A stretch of 48,521 nt of DNA, taken from contig JAIUOF010000012.1 of the NCBI GenBank assembly GCA_020161355.1, positions 1-48,521 of the forward strand. The letters are read 5' to 3'. The notes under the pieces were generated by a model, which made no database searches, had not been told where the DNA came from, and saw nothing but the letters and a program-made list of their open reading frames with translations. This document shows, piece after piece, positions 31,948 through 40,413 of the stretch (its first letter is position 1; every line of letters starts with the position of its first letter). Position numbers and translations under genes: made by a program. The DNA is from Bacteroidota bacterium. GTDB taxonomy: Bacteria; Bacteroidota; Bacteroidia; Cytophagales; Spirosomataceae.

Positions 31948-33405
31948 TTATTTTATCGATTCCCACAAAATCTTCAAACATTGGTCTAATTCTTCAACGT
32001 TTGAGCTCGCAAATCCCAATCGGGTACAATTTTTAATTTTATCAGTATCATGAGTTGCCCCATCACTGAAATACAATCCTTTTTTTAGGGCCGTTTCAGT
32101 AGTTTTTTTCATATCAATTTCAGAATCAAACTTGGCCCAGACCGACATTCCGCCTTCCGGAATCTGAAATTCAATTTTTCCGGAAAAGTCACTACTTAGT
32201 TTTTCGCAGAAAAAATCTCTTCTGGATTTGTATTCCTTCAACGACCTCCTTAGATGTTTCTGAATAATGCCCTCATGCAGGAGCTGAGCCAGAGCATTTT
32301 CGAGCATATTATCACCCTGCCGGTCAATGAGTCGGCGATGATGCGATAAATGCTGAATTACATCTTCGGTAGCCACCAAATAACCCACCCTGAATGCGGG
32401 TGAAATGCTTTTGGTAAACGACCCGGAATAGAGCACCCTTCCATTACTATCGGCACTTGCCAGGGGCAACAGCGGGCGGCTCTGATAATGAAAATCATAA
32501 TCGTAGTCATCCTCAAAAATGATAAAATCGTATTTTTCGGCCAATTGAAGCAATTTTACCCGTCTGTCGGCTTTCAAAGTGTAAGTGGTAGGGTAGTTGT
32601 GGTGAGGGGTGACGTAAAGCAACCTGATTTTTTGTTTTTGGCAAACAATTTCCAGGGCGTCGGTGTCAATACCATATTCATCGGTCGGAATTTCAATTAC
32701 TTCGGCACCGGCTTGTAAAAAGCTGATACGGGCACTCAGCCAGCCCGGCCAGCCCATAGCTACTTTGTCGCCAGTTTTTACCAAACCCAGATTGGTCAGG
32801 TACAAAGCCATAATTGTACCCCTAACAATCAAAATATTATTTTCATTGATTTTCAGGCTCCTGCTTTCATTGAGATAGATTGCAAGTTCCTTTCTTAACC
32901 AAAGCAAACCAGTAGTATCTCCGTAGCCCAGTTTTTGGTAGCTGTTGCCATACAGTAAATTGCTTCGATAGGCCCTGGCAAGTTCGGGCAATGGGGCTAG
33001 TCTTGGATCTGGAAAGCCATCGTCAAGGTGTAAAAGGTCGGTTGCTTTTATGGGTTCTCTGATCAGAAATTCCTTTTTTTCAAAATAAAATCCGGCTTTT
33101 TTAGGTCTTTGGCCAGTTTCATCCAGGATTTTTTGCGGATTTATTATTGGAATATTTTTAGGCACAAATGTGCCGCTTCCCGGTATTGATTCCAACCACC
33201 CCTGCATTTGCAATTCACCATATACCTGAGTGATGGTCTTTCTGTGTACCGAAAGCAACTCACTCATAATTCTCGACCCCGGCATTTTAAACCCCGGAGG
33301 GAGCAACCCGGTTTTTATCAAACCAATGATCTGAGTACTTAACTGACTGTAAACAGGCACTTTCTGGCCTTTCTTAATTTTAAGATGTGATTTGAAAGGA
33401 AACAT
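31948..33405 (-). CDS. MocR/PdxR-type transcriptional regulator (GntR HTH + PLP aminotransferase fold)
   Basis: A 485-aa protein. Residues about 15-80 form a GntR winged helix (VPVYSQLSTQIIGLIKTGLL ... GSRIMSELLSVHRKTITQVYGEL). Residues about 115-480 are an aminotransferase-I fold: YGDTTGLLWLRKELA, FEDDYDYDFHY, and the PLP-binding Lys in SGSFTKSISPAFRVGY. MocR proteins bind direct repeats in divergent promoters and sense PLP or an amino compound. It is divergent from a three-gene operon ending in a flavin/PNPOx-fold gene, and three copies of an ACCGGAC-type element lie between them (33408-33454). Confidence 0.92.
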   Translation of the reverse strand: MFPFKSHLKIKKGQKVPVYSQLSTQIIGLIKTGLLPPGFKMPGSRIMSELLSVHRKTITQVYGELQMQGWLESIPGSGTFVPKNIPIINPQKILDETGQRPKKAGFYFEKKEFLIREPIKATDLLHLDDGFPDPRLAPLPELARAYRSNLLYGNSYQKLGYGDTTGLLWLRKELAIYLNESRSLKINENNILIVRGTIMALYLTNLGLVKTGDKVAMGWPGWLSARISFLQAGAEVIEIPTDEYGIDTDALEIVCQKQKIRLLYVTPHHNYPTTYTLKADRRVKLLQLAEKYDFIIFEDDYDYDFHYQSRPLLPLASADSNGRVLYSGSFTKSISPAFRVGYLVATEDVIQHLSHHRRLIDRQGDNMLENALAQLLHEGIIQKHLRRSLKEYKSRRDFFCEKLSSDFSGKIEFQIPEGGMSVWAKFDSEIDMKKTTETALKKGLYFSDGATHDTDKIKNCTRLGFASSNVEELDQCLKILWESIK

Positions 33406-33407
33406 AT

Positions 33408-33454
33408 ACCGGACTACTAGTTATCTAAAAACCGGACGACAATGCCCATCCGGT
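33408..33454. promoter_or_regulatory. Probable MocR operator: ACCGGAC repeats
   Basis: ACCGGAC occurs at 33408-33414 and again at 33431-33437, 23 bases apart and so on the same helix face. A third, inverted copy ATCCGGT is at 33448-33454. The array sits in the 87-base divergent region directly at the regulator start and upstream of the -7 box at 33462-33469. This is the arrangement known for MocR-family sites. Confidence 0.7.
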
Positions 33455-33461
33455 AAAGTTA

Positions 33462-33469
33462 TATTTTTG
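33462..33469 (+). promoter_or_regulatory. -7 box of the GNAT-GNAT-flavin operon
   Basis: TATTTTTG is an exact TAnnTTTG match 23 bases before ATG 33493 and 8 bases after the last operator half-site, a position suited to regulation by the divergent MocR protein. Confidence 0.5.
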
Positions 33470-33492
33470 TATCAGAAATTCAAAAAAAACAA

Positions 33493-33918
33493 ATGGAAAT
33501 AAAAATTGCCCGCTCCGAACAAGACTACCTCAATTGTCTGGAAGTTTTGAAACATCTGCGTCCTCATCTTACTACGGAAATTCTTTTGAACCTTATTTCT
33601 GAGATGGAAAAAGAGTCTTACACACTTATTTACGCAGAAGAAAATGGTAATATTACCTCAGCTTGTGGATTTCGTTATTTGACCACACTTTTTGAGGGTC
33701 GGTTTATTTACATTGACGACCTGACCACCGCTCCCGAATTCCGGGGGAAGGGTTATGCCGGAGCCTTGTTTGACTATGTGGTAGAAAAAGCAAAATCCGA
33801 GGGTCTCAATGCAGTCCATCTTGATTCGGGTCACCAACGATATGATGCTCACAGGTTGTATCTCAACAAAAAAATGAAAATAGTTTATCATCATTTCAGA
33901 TTAGGCCTAAAAGAATGA
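33493..33918 (+). CDS. GNAT family N-acetyltransferase
   Basis: A 141-aa single GNAT domain. FIYIDDLTTAPEFRGKGYAGALFDYVVE contains the acetyl-CoA pyrophosphate loop R-G-K-G-Y-A, and AVHLDSGHQRYDAHRLYLNKK the last helix. The acceptor is not known. First gene of an operon; its stop overlaps the next start (ATGA at 33915). Confidence 0.9.
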   Translation: MEIKIARSEQDYLNCLEVLKHLRPHLTTEILLNLISEMEKESYTLIYAEENGNITSACGFRYLTTLFEGRFIYIDDLTTAPEFRGKGYAGALFDYVVEKAKSEGLNAVHLDSGHQRYDAHRLYLNKKMKIVYHHFRLGLKE

Positions 33919-34706
33919 TTTTGCTTGAAAAGAGTAAATATTTTCTCTGCGAAAAAGCTCTGGAATCAGTTCAGATAAATCATTTTTTCGCATTGTCAGT
34001 AGTAAGGAATCATGTAAATGGGCAGGTATTTGTAAATCATGCCGATAATCCTGAGGTTTTTTACGTGAAACATCCTTACGGAATGTCTCTATTGTTTGGA
34101 AAAACGGATGATGAAAACTTTAATAATTGGCTAAAGAAATATATTTCGGACGAAAAAACCAAACCTGAATATTTACAGGCAAGCCCTGGTTCATGGGATG
34201 AATTATTCCGGGATTGGTTTTCAAATATTTGCTCAGAAACCGAAAATAGACAAAAAATCTGGCTTCAAACTCGTGCAAATTTTGAGTTCTTGCCCAATGA
34301 ATTCCATAAATACTTCCCTGAAACTGGAAACCACGAAATTGTAAAAATTGATAAAGAAATATTCGAAAGTTTCGATGGGTCAGTAATTCCCAAAGTTTTT
34401 TGGAACAATGCTGAAGATTTTTTGCAAAAGGGCATAGGTTTTTGTCTGAAAGTCAAGGGCAAGCCTGCTTCCATTGCATTTTCATCTTTTGTCCATGAGC
34501 CCTATTATGAGATTGGTATCGAAACGGTGGAAGAATTCAGGGGAAATGGGCTCGCAAAAATCGTGTGTTCTGAATTAATTTATTTTTTGCAAAAAGACTG
34601 GTTTATTCCCGTTTGGTCATGTAGAAAAGGCAACTCTCAGTCTTATTATTTGGCACAAAAACTTGGTTTTAAACCCTCATTTGAAACACCTTATTACATA
34701 TTATGA
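33915..34706 (+). CDS. GNAT-type acetyltransferase, two-domain (PF12746-like)
   Basis: A 263-aa protein. The N-terminal half has no clear motif. The C-terminal half is GNAT-like: KGKPASIAFSSFVHEP, YEIGIETVEEFRGNGLAKIVCSELI (the R-G-N-G-L-A loop), then WSCRKGNSQSYYLAQKLGF. This matches the larger GNAT_acetyltran type seen in MocR-linked and antibiotic self-resistance clusters. Four-base ATGA overlaps at both ends show tight coupling with its neighbours. Confidence 0.82.
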   Translation: MILLEKSKYFLCEKALESVQINHFFALSVVRNHVNGQVFVNHADNPEVFYVKHPYGMSLLFGKTDDENFNNWLKKYISDEKTKPEYLQASPGSWDELFRDWFSNICSETENRQKIWLQTRANFEFLPNEFHKYFPETGNHEIVKIDKEIFESFDGSVIPKVFWNNAEDFLQKGIGFCLKVKGKPASIAFSSFVHEPYYEIGIETVEEFRGNGLAKIVCSELIYFLQKDWFIPVWSCRKGNSQSYYLAQKLGFKPSFETPYYIL

Positions 34707-35341
34707 TAAAGCAAACGCCCAAAACTACCCCAAGTCGCTCGGCAAAAAGAGCCACTTATGACGAAGCCACAATCCATTCTATATTGGATGAGGCCATGTT
34801 CTGTACAATCAGCTATTCAGTTGACAACCAGCCGTTTTCGATTCCAACAGCTTTTGTCAGAAAAGAAAATAAATTATACATTCATGGTTCGGTGGGGAGC
34901 CATTTTCTAAGAGAAATAGAAAAAGGCATTCCGGTGTGTATTACGGTCATGCTCGTAGATGATTTGGTAGTAGCCAGGTCGGCATTTCATCATTCGGTTA
35001 ATTATCGTTCGGTGATAATTTTCTCAAAAGCCGAAAGAATCGATGATTTTGATACGAAATGGAATTTTTTCAAAGAATTGACCGAAAAAATAGTACCTAA
35101 CAGTTGGGATTATTTACGTCCAATGAAAGCCGGGGAAGTAAACAAAACTATGCTTTTGAGTTTTGATATTTCGGAAGCATCGGCCAAAATCAGACAAGGG
35201 ATGCCCAATGATGACGAAGAAGATCAGAGCCTTCCGATCTGGTCAGGATTAATTCCGGTTCCGCCCAAAAGATTGACTCCTGTCGCCGATGATTTCAGCA
35301 AGGATATTCCTTTGCCTGATCATTTAAAATATCACGCCTAA
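34703..35341 (+). CDS. Pyridoxamine 5'-phosphate oxidase-fold flavin-binding protein
   Basis: A 212-aa split-barrel protein: DEAMFCTISYSVDNQPFSIPTAFVRKENKLYIHGS is the FMN-binding start, followed by SHFLREIEKGIPVCITV and HHSVNYRSVIIFSKAERID. This resembles the NimA/FMN-binding subgroup often found divergent from MocR regulators. It may bind FMN, heme or PLP-related compounds; true pyridoxamine phosphate oxidase activity is not shown. It is the last gene of the operon, and its 3' end overlaps the convergent barrel-protein gene by 18 bases. Confidence 0.85.
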   Translation: MIKQTPKTTPSRSAKRATYDEATIHSILDEAMFCTISYSVDNQPFSIPTAFVRKENKLYIHGSVGSHFLREIEKGIPVCITVMLVDDLVVARSAFHHSVNYRSVIIFSKAERIDDFDTKWNFFKELTEKIVPNSWDYLRPMKAGEVNKTMLLSFDISEASAKIRQGMPNDDEEDQSLPIWSGLIPVPPKRLTPVADDFSKDIPLPDHLKYHA

Positions 35342-35863
35342 CTTCAAAGAGGCTTCGGGATTCAATAAGGGCAGCGTGTAAGTGGTCTGGTCGACCGGGG
35401 TTTTCTGGTCGCCACCCACGCGAAGACTCATGCCGGCCCATGGCGAAAGGTAAAAGTGTTTGTTGAGCTTAAAATTGTATCCAAGACTTCCGTTAAGCAA
35501 TGAATTTTGGAATTTGGCAGTTTGTAGTTTATCCTGAGTCTGGATTTTACTTTTCCAATATACCAAACCACCGCCTATCCACCAGCCGGACCAGCTTTTT
35601 TTGAAAAATCGATCTACCACAACTGCGTATGCCTCCACATGGTTGTTGGAAAAATTCTTGTTGATACTCCAGTCAGGTTTATTGACCGAAGCCGTTAAAG
35701 CTCTTAATCTCCAATGTCCTTTCCCGACAAATCCCGCCCCAAAATATCCTCCGGTAATGTAGGGAAGGGCGTCAAGTTCTATCCCAGCTTTTATTTTTTC
35801 CTGAGCTTTAATTTCAAAAAAAGAAACCAGAAACAGGCAGAAAACTAATCGTTTGATTTTCAT
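35324..35863 (-). CDS. Hypothetical outer-membrane/periplasmic beta-barrel protein
   Basis: A 179-aa protein with signal IKRLVFCLFLVSFFEIKAQ. Strands such as YITGGYFGAGFVGKG, SGWWIGGGLVYWKSK, NGSLGYNFKLNKHFYLSPWAGMS and ASLKLGVIF end in aromatic or hydrophobic residues and fit a small outer-membrane barrel. Family not identified. It is 11 bases downstream of the protease gene on the same strand, so the two probably form an operon. Confidence 0.7.
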   Translation of the reverse strand: MKIKRLVFCLFLVSFFEIKAQEKIKAGIELDALPYITGGYFGAGFVGKGHWRLRALTASVNKPDWSINKNFSNNHVEAYAVVVDRFFKKSWSGWWIGGGLVYWKSKIQTQDKLQTAKFQNSLLNGSLGYNFKLNKHFYLSPWAGMSLRVGGDQKTPVDQTTYTLPLLNPEASLKLGVIF

Positions 35864-35874
35864 ATTTACGATAA

Positions 35875-37497
35875 TTAGAAACTTGCGAGGCCTTTTCTGA
35901 TCATAGGGTCATCTTGATTGAAGACCTGATAAAACTCATTGGTAAGGCCTTCTTTTTCATTTCGTTTCCAGATGTTCCTGGCAATCAGGGCTTTGGTATA
36001 AAGTTTTATGTAATCTTTAGATAAAGCAAAATCTTTTTCTGAGAATTTTATTCCTTTTTGTTGAGCCGTTAATTTCAGGCCGGCCAATACTTTTTCGTCC
36101 AGATTATATGAAGAAAGGTACTTTTGGAAGCCCATAGCTTTAAGCTCATTTTGGTGCTCCAGGGCATATTTCATAGTAAATTCTCTGAAAATATTCTGGG
36201 CAAAAAGTTCAACCAAATACGGGGTATAGTAACTAGTATCCTGCGGTACGAAAATATCAGGAGTGATGCCACCACCACCATACACTGTGCGACCACCTTT
36301 TGTTTTAAACTTTAGTTTTTGATTGTACTTGATACTGTCTTTTATAAATAATTCCTTCTGGCTAAACCTCTTATGCATGTCTTCCATGTATTCTTCACCA
36401 TGGCCCAAGGTGTAGGGTTTCTGGATACTTCTTCCACTGGGTATGTAATATCTCGAAATCGTCAGGCGTAGTTCTGAGCCATCAGAAAGTTTGATTGGGG
36501 CCTGTACGAGTCCTTTTCCGAAAGTTCTCCTTCCTACAATGGTGGCCCGGTCATAATCCTGCAATGAACCACTTACAATCTCAGAGGCCGACGCACTGCC
36601 TTCATCAACTAATACTACAATTTTACCTTTTTCAAAAATTCCTTCTTTTTCAGCTTTAACCTCATAGTTATTGGCTTTGTCTTTTCCTTTGGTATAAACT
36701 ATGACGCCATTACCTCCAACCAACTCATCCACAATGTCAGTGGCTTTGTCCATATAACCGCCAGGGTTATCTCTCAGGTCAATCATCAGCTGCTGCATTC
36801 CGGCAGATTTGAGGTTTTTGAGGTGGGCTACAAACTCATCATAGGTTGTTTCAGCAAAACGATTGATTTTGATATAGCCTGTCTTTTTATCGGCCATCAG
36901 GTAAGCAGCATCGATACTGAATGTCGGAATCTTATCTCTTTTTACATTGAAAAAAAGCGGTTTGCCGAAACCTTTCCTTTTTATTTTTAATTTTACAATA
37001 GAATTTCGGGGGCCCCGAAGACTTTTGAACACTAAATTATTATTAAGTTTTTTGCCTGTTAGATTCACTGTGTCGGCCTGAAGAATAATATCTCCTGTTT
37101 TGATACCCACCGCTTCAGATGGCCCACCGCTTAGGGCAGTAACCACATAAAGCGAATCATTGAAAATATTAAACTCTACCCCTATTCCATCAAAACCGTC
37201 GTGAAGTTCTGAACTCACCAATTCGGCATCCTTAGCAGGAATAAATGCGGTATGAGGGTCAAGTTTTTCAAGCATTTTGGATATCCCATATTCCGAAAGG
37301 GAATCCACATTTACCTCATCCACATAGCTGTTTTTTATATTCATCAGCACTTCGTTGAAAATAGAGCCATTGATGCCGGAATGAGTCGATAAGGACTTTT
37401 TACCAAAAATAGTAGCTCCCAGAAAAATCCCTATGGCAACTGAAACTGATATGATTAAAGGAATAGACGCTGTTTTTTTATCGTTATTTTGATTCAT
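35875..37497 (-). CDS. C-terminal processing peptidase, S41 family (CtpA/Prc-like)
   Basis: The ATG at 37497 is used; a longer open frame to 37590 would place a hydrophilic extension before the membrane anchor. The product has 540 aa. The N-terminal helix IPLIISVSVAIGIFLGATIF is an anchor or uncleaved signal, followed by a PDZ domain (DGIGVEFNIFNDSLYVV ... GPSEAVGIKTGDIILQ). The S41 domain has catalytic Ser in DEGSASASEIVSG and Lys in GRRTFGKGLVQ. It cleaves C-terminal tails of periplasmic proteins, here perhaps the small barrel protein encoded immediately downstream (35324-35863), which is inference. Confidence 0.92.
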   Translation of the reverse strand: MNQNNDKKTASIPLIISVSVAIGIFLGATIFGKKSLSTHSGINGSIFNEVLMNIKNSYVDEVNVDSLSEYGISKMLEKLDPHTAFIPAKDAELVSSELHDGFDGIGVEFNIFNDSLYVVTALSGGPSEAVGIKTGDIILQADTVNLTGKKLNNNLVFKSLRGPRNSIVKLKIKRKGFGKPLFFNVKRDKIPTFSIDAAYLMADKKTGYIKINRFAETTYDEFVAHLKNLKSAGMQQLMIDLRDNPGGYMDKATDIVDELVGGNGVIVYTKGKDKANNYEVKAEKEGIFEKGKIVVLVDEGSASASEIVSGSLQDYDRATIVGRRTFGKGLVQAPIKLSDGSELRLTISRYYIPSGRSIQKPYTLGHGEEYMEDMHKRFSQKELFIKDSIKYNQKLKFKTKGGRTVYGGGGITPDIFVPQDTSYYTPYLVELFAQNIFREFTMKYALEHQNELKAMGFQKYLSSYNLDEKVLAGLKLTAQQKGIKFSEKDFALSKDYIKLYTKALIARNIWKRNEKEGLTNEFYQVFNQDDPMIRKGLASF

Positions 37498-37762
37498 CAA
37501 AATGTTTTTTGAGTGAAAGAACCACAAATTTTGGAAAAAATTGTGGTAAATAATACTGTTAAACCAAAAAGGAGGGATTTGGTTTCCCAAAAATGGATTA
37601 TTCTTTCGAAATATGATCTAAATTAATTCGTTATTAAATTCGACCGCAAAAGAAAATTTGGACATAAAGCTTGAATTTTCCTAAAAAATTTAAAATCTTT
37701 GACTTAAAATTGGTTTTTAACAATGAACCAATGCTTACGTGCTTAAAAAACATAAAAATTAA

Positions 37763-38359
37763 GTGAAAAACCATTTTATTGCTTTCACTCTTTTTTTCTT
37801 TTTTTCCACTTTTTGTAGTGGCCAGATTTCCTATCGTACCCGTTATAGAAAAGCAGTTACATTCAATGTTTTTGGAACAAGCCCTATTGCCTCAGTAAAT
37901 TATGAAAAGGCTTTTAACCGGAAAATGAAATCTTTTAATACTTTTAGCATGGGAGCAGGGTTAATGCCAGGTTCATTTTCAAAGGATTTTCTCAGAGACA
38001 CCGGGCTTTCATTGCCCATAGGACTTACGCAGAATTTTAACCTTAATAATCTAAAAAAAAGAGTAAAACATCGGGTGTCGCTCCGATGTAAAGCCACTCC
38101 ATCAAAGATTTCTGCGGAGTGGTTTGGAGAAGCCGGATTAAGCTATTCTCCGATTCTATATACCAATGAACCCGTGCGTCATTACTTTTTTGGTGTGTTG
38201 GGAGTTAGGCAACAAATCGTGATTGATATACCTCCGAAACCCAAGGTTATATTTCTTAAATTTCAGTATACCCCCAAATATTATGATAAGCAATTTACCT
38301 TTTTTTTTGATTCCAGCTTAAGCAGTATCGCAGGAATTTCACTTGGATTCTCTTTTTAA
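37763..38359 (+). CDS. Hypothetical small outer-membrane protein
   Basis: A 198-aa product from a GTG start. A signal sequence (NHFIAFTLFFFFSTFCSGQ) precedes strands FNVFGTSPIASVNYEKAF, FSMGAGLMPGSF, VIFLKFQYTPKYY and IAGISLGFSF, the pattern of small outer-membrane barrels. No known family is recognised. It precedes moaC by 32 bases but moaC has its own -7 box, so a functional link is doubtful. Confidence 0.65.
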   Translation: MKNHFIAFTLFFFFSTFCSGQISYRTRYRKAVTFNVFGTSPIASVNYEKAFNRKMKSFNTFSMGAGLMPGSFSKDFLRDTGLSLPIGLTQNFNLNNLKKRVKHRVSLRCKATPSKISAEWFGEAGLSYSPILYTNEPVRHYFFGVLGVRQQIVIDIPPKPKVIFLKFQYTPKYYDKQFTFFFDSSLSSIAGISLGFSF

Positions 38360-38370
38360 AGACTAATTGC

Positions 38371-38378
38371 TAATTTTG
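38371..38378 (+). promoter_or_regulatory. -7 box of moaC-mobA
   Basis: TAATTTTG is an exact TAnnTTTG match 13 bases before ATG 38392, implying a very short leader. The same octamer followed by As recurs at 38899-38906 at the mobA start. Confidence 0.4.
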
Positions 38379-38391
38379 AAAAAAAAACATT

Positions 38392-38868
38392 ATGTCTTCT
38401 TTTACTCACCTTGACGATTCGGGAAACCCATCAATGGTAGATGTTGGATCCAAGGCGGTGACACATCGTGTGGCTCAGGCCAGGAGTGTTGTGGAGCTTT
38501 CTGATGAAATCATGGCCCATTTTCAAAATGATGATATAAAAACAAAAAAAGGCCCGGTTTTTCAGACTGCTATAGTCGCGGGAATAATGGCTGCCAAGAA
38601 AACCGGTGAATTAATTCCGCTTTGCCATCCGATAGGGATGGACAATTGCCATATTTTTATCAAAGTTTCCGGCAAAAACACCTTGGAAATCCTATGCGAG
38701 GCGTCAGTTCATGGTAAAACCGGAATCGAAATGGAAGCTCTGACCGGTGCAAGTATCGCAGCGTTGACTATTTACGACATGTGTAAAGCTCTTTCTCATG
38801 ATATTGTGATTAAAGAAACAAGACTGATAAAGAAAACCGGGGGAAAAAAGGATTTCGATTTGAGCTAA
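38392..38868 (+). CDS. moaC: Cyclic pyranopterin monophosphate synthase MoaC
   Basis: A 158-aa enzyme of standard length that turns 3',8-cyclo-GTP (the MoaA product) into cPMP. Hallmarks are SMVDVGSKAVTHR at the N-terminus, LIPLCHPIGMDN (usually LCHPL) and the C-terminal TGIEMEALTGASIAALTIYDMCK with the catalytic Lys region. Followed 35 bases later by the mobA-like gene, giving a Moco operon. moaA lies far away at 13141-14121. Confidence 0.95.
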   Translation: MSSFTHLDDSGNPSMVDVGSKAVTHRVAQARSVVELSDEIMAHFQNDDIKTKKGPVFQTAIVAGIMAAKKTGELIPLCHPIGMDNCHIFIKVSGKNTLEILCEASVHGKTGIEMEALTGASIAALTIYDMCKALSHDIVIKETRLIKKTGGKKDFDLS

Positions 38869-38903
38869 AACCCCATTCTTTTTATTTTCTTAAAATCTTA
38901 ATT

Positions 38904-39983
38904 TTGAAAAAACACGAAAAACATCCAAAATTAAACAGACCCAACATAGGCAGTTGGGGGCGAAACGAGTTTGCACTTGTTGGAGCACCTTGTGAATTGA
39001 TAAATCAAATCGCCGGAGAAATTATTCCGGCACTTTCAGGAAAATATAAAATAGCTTTCATAGATGCCGACCACACAGTCAGCGAAAGTTTAAAAGACTC
39101 AAATATAACCCGGCTTCAGGATAAAATTTCTTTTTTCAATATCTCAAAAAAAAGCTTGTCTGATTTTGATAAAAGGGCACTATTAAACGATTGTGATATA
39201 ATTCTGGTAAACGGAAATCATTTTGCGGCAGAGAAACAAATTGTCTTAATTAATCAAAAAAAAGAAGAGTCACTCAAAAAAAGAGAAAGTCAGCTTACCG
39301 ATATTATTGCAGTACTCCAAACCGATGAAACCCCGGTTTTTGATTGGTTAAAAATTGGAAACGTCCCGGTTTTAACAAAAGAAAAAACAGATGAATTGGC
39401 AACGATTATTGAAAAAAACATGAAGCTAGTTCCACTAAAAGGTCTGGTGCTTGTGGGTGGTAAATCAAGCCGAATGGGTCAAAATAAATCCGAAATAGTC
39501 TATCATGAAGGGGTTTCTCAGAAAGACTTTTTATACAAAACACTCACCTATGCAGGTCTTGAAGCTTACTTGTCAGTGGCTGTAAGCCAAGATCAGGAAA
39601 AGGAAATTCCTGATGCTTTTTTGGATATGGGCCCTTATGGTGCCATTCTTTCGGCTTTCAAAAAAGACCCCAATACTGCCTGGCTCGTGCTTGCATGCGA
39701 TATGCCATTGATTGGAAAAGATGAAATAGATTTATTGATACAGAATCGAAATACATCAAAAATAGCCACCGCTTGCCACAACCCTGAAACCAATTTTCCC
39801 GACCCTCTTTTTACCATTTGGGAGCCTAAGGCTTACCCCGTTTTGCTACAGTTTCTCTCTCAGGGATATTCTTGCCCCAGAAAAGTCCTGATAAATTCTG
39901 ACACTGAATTAGTTCAATTGCCCAATCCCGGGGTTTTGAAAAATGTAAATACTCCCGAAGAGTTGGAGGGTTTTAAGAAATAA
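38904..39983 (+). CDS. mobA: Molybdenum cofactor guanylyltransferase (MobA-like) with degenerate MobB-like N-terminus
   Basis: A 359-aa protein. The TTG at 38904 is used: no ATG is available, and the N-terminus KKHEKHPKLNRPNIGSWGRNEF fits related proteins as remembered. Residues about 20-175 look like a MobB P-loop domain (FALVGAPCELINQIAGEI ... YKIAFIDADHTV) but lack GK[ST], so nucleotide binding is doubtful. Residues about 180-359 form MobA: GLVLVGGKSSRMGQNKSE, FLDMGPYGAILSAF and LACDMPLIG. It attaches GMP to molybdopterin. The TTG overlaps an exact TAATTTTG octamer, which may be coincidence. Confidence 0.8.
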   Translation: MKKHEKHPKLNRPNIGSWGRNEFALVGAPCELINQIAGEIIPALSGKYKIAFIDADHTVSESLKDSNITRLQDKISFFNISKKSLSDFDKRALLNDCDIILVNGNHFAAEKQIVLINQKKEESLKKRESQLTDIIAVLQTDETPVFDWLKIGNVPVLTKEKTDELATIIEKNMKLVPLKGLVLVGGKSSRMGQNKSEIVYHEGVSQKDFLYKTLTYAGLEAYLSVAVSQDQEKEIPDAFLDMGPYGAILSAFKKDPNTAWLVLACDMPLIGKDEIDLLIQNRNTSKIATACHNPETNFPDPLFTIWEPKAYPVLLQFLSQGYSCPRKVLINSDTELVQLPNPGVLKNVNTPEELEGFKK

Positions 39984-39994
39984 AAAATAGAATT

Positions 39995-40389
39995 ATGAAA
40001 GTGTTTCATCAAATCTCACAACAAGAAGAATTAATTGGAAAAGCAATTGTAAATGCCGCTTTTGAGGTTCATAAAAATCTTGGACCAGGGCTTCTGGAAA
40101 AAGTGTATGAGGTGTGCTTTTGTCATGTATTGAGGAAAAATGGGTTTGAAGTAAAAGACAGGTAGATATTCCAATTTCATTTGATGGTTTGGTTTTTGAA
40201 GAAGGTTTAAGGCTTGATGTAATCGTCAATGATTTGGTTATTTGTGAATTAAAAGCATTGGAAACTGTTAATCCGGTATGGGAAGCACAAATTCTAAGTC
40301 ATTTAAAATTGACTGGGAAACGTCTGGGGTATTTAATAAATTTTAACGTCCCTTTGATAAAAAACGGGATTAAGAGAATGGTTTTATAA
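39995..40389 (+). pseudogene. GxxExxY family gene broken by a frameshift
   Basis: From ATG 39995 the frame reads the family start AIVNAAFEVHKNLGPGLLEKVYEV (G-x-x-E-x-x-Y motif as GLLEKVY) and then stops at TAG 40163-40165. Shifting the frame by one base at the A run 40153-40156 restores the family sequence: VDIPISFDGLVFEEGLRLDV, CELKALETVNPVW and GYLINFNVPLIKNGIKRM, to a stop at 40389. One missing A in that run explains it. It may be a real decayed gene or a sequencing error. It is followed by the hairpin repeats at 40414-40585. Confidence 0.88.
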
Positions 40390-40413
40390 TTTTAATTTCA
40401 GGTATTTATTTTT

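Noticed and set aside
37498..37590. N-terminal extension of the S41 protease
   Set aside because: It would put 31 aromatic-rich residues before a clean anchor helix; ATG 37497 gives the expected N-terminus.
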